Source of the DNA: Apostichopus japonicus
Lineage: Eukaryota; Echinodermata; Holothuroidea; Aspidochirotida; Stichopodidae
Reading direction: 5' to 3'
NCBI RefSeq assembly: GCF_037975245.1
Contig: NC_092580.1
Span: forward strand, 24,881,001-24,945,000
DNA length: 64,000 nt
The notes beneath the pieces are model-generated. The model worked only from the letters and a program-made list of their open reading frames with translations. It was not told the origin of the DNA and made no database searches. This document shows positions 63,901 through 64,000 of this stretch, in pieces. The position numbers and the translations under genes are program-made. Positions within the stretch are counted from its first letter, which is position 1; each line of letters opens with the position of its first letter.

Positions 63901-64000
63901 CGGGTTTCGAACCACGGATGCAAAAGAGAGCCTCGATCATCAGCTCGCACAGTGCGCCAAGCCATCGCGCCACGGTATGGACTGAGATATTAGGTGGATT

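Larger units (their letters stand above)
21752..64000. repeat. 165-bp tandem satellite, about 256 monomers, continuing past the right edge
   Basis: CTCCCC(GTG) recurs at 21776 and then every 165 bp to 63851, which gives 256 register points with no net insertion or deletion. Most monomers are identical or differ at one frequent site, CACTG versus CACGG, near the end of each monomer. Rare variants are CAAAAAAGAGGC (7 monomers), AAGAAGGCC (3), GATACTAGG (2), GCTACTG (2), ACCACTGATG (2) and several singletons. The monomer is CpG-rich (CGCGCC, CCCGGG, GACGTC) in an AT-rich neighbourhood. No long frame is open in it. The first monomer differs from the rest to the left of CTCCCC: it lacks the stretch with ACTAATACTTAC. 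Confidence 0.99.

Noticed and set aside
21752-64000. CRISPR array
   Set aside because: The repeats abut with no unique spacers, and the context is eukaryotic with no cas genes; this is a satellite.
21752-64000. Cluster of functional tRNA genes
   Set aside because: Only the B box is convincing. Acceptor and anticodon stems do not pair well by eye, and T-runs occur between the boxes.

Overview
The window looks like a stretch of a marine invertebrate genome, most likely a deuterostome (echinoderm, hemichordate or cephalochordate). The evidence is small exons separated by AT-rich introns with GT-AG junctions, a dense mix of LTR, LINE and DNA transposons, and a Ty3/gypsy element of the Gmr1 type, a lineage described from deuterostomes. 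No species can be named from sequence alone. There are no bacterial features.

Region 1 (1-5365, minus strand): the 5' part of a Gmr1-like LTR retrotransposon. A probable LTR (about 4138-5365, with TATA box and polyA signal) is followed by a primer-binding site and one uninterrupted gag-protease-integrase-reverse transcriptase frame of at least 1,294 codons that runs off the left edge. Integrase precedes reverse transcriptase.

Region 2 (5826-12268, minus strand): the first five coding exons of a nuclear gene for mitochondrial 3-oxoacyl-ACP synthase (OXSM). The exons join in frame through canonical splice sites and give 168 codons. Introns 1 and 2 contain decayed CR1/jockey-type LINE fragments and a hAT-like MITE. 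The Gmr1-like element lies in the same orientation downstream of exon 5, so the rest of the gene should lie beyond the left edge.

Region 3 (12269-21750): mostly non-coding. It holds a 0.73-kb fold-back element made of 52-bp repeats, a non-autonomous hAT element with an 8-bp target duplication, two further copies of its core sequence, (TA)n tracts, three possible exons of an unidentified minus-strand gene (17428-20510), a pair of inverted termini, and a GATGAATCCTG minisatellite.

Region 4 (about 21752-64000, two thirds of the window): a tandem satellite with a 165-bp monomer. About 256 monomers are present and the array continues past the right edge. Each monomer carries, on the minus strand, a tRNA-like module with a good B box and a weaker A box, followed by a T-run, a CRE-like site, and a splice-acceptor/21-nt/splice-donor arrangement. 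The register is kept across 42 kb with no net indel. Rare shared variants expose nested amplification: 40-monomer, 27/28-monomer and dimer-scale duplications. The left edge preserves a diverged first monomer that may record the founder tRNA-SINE-like sequence. This array is the best candidate for something undescribed here.
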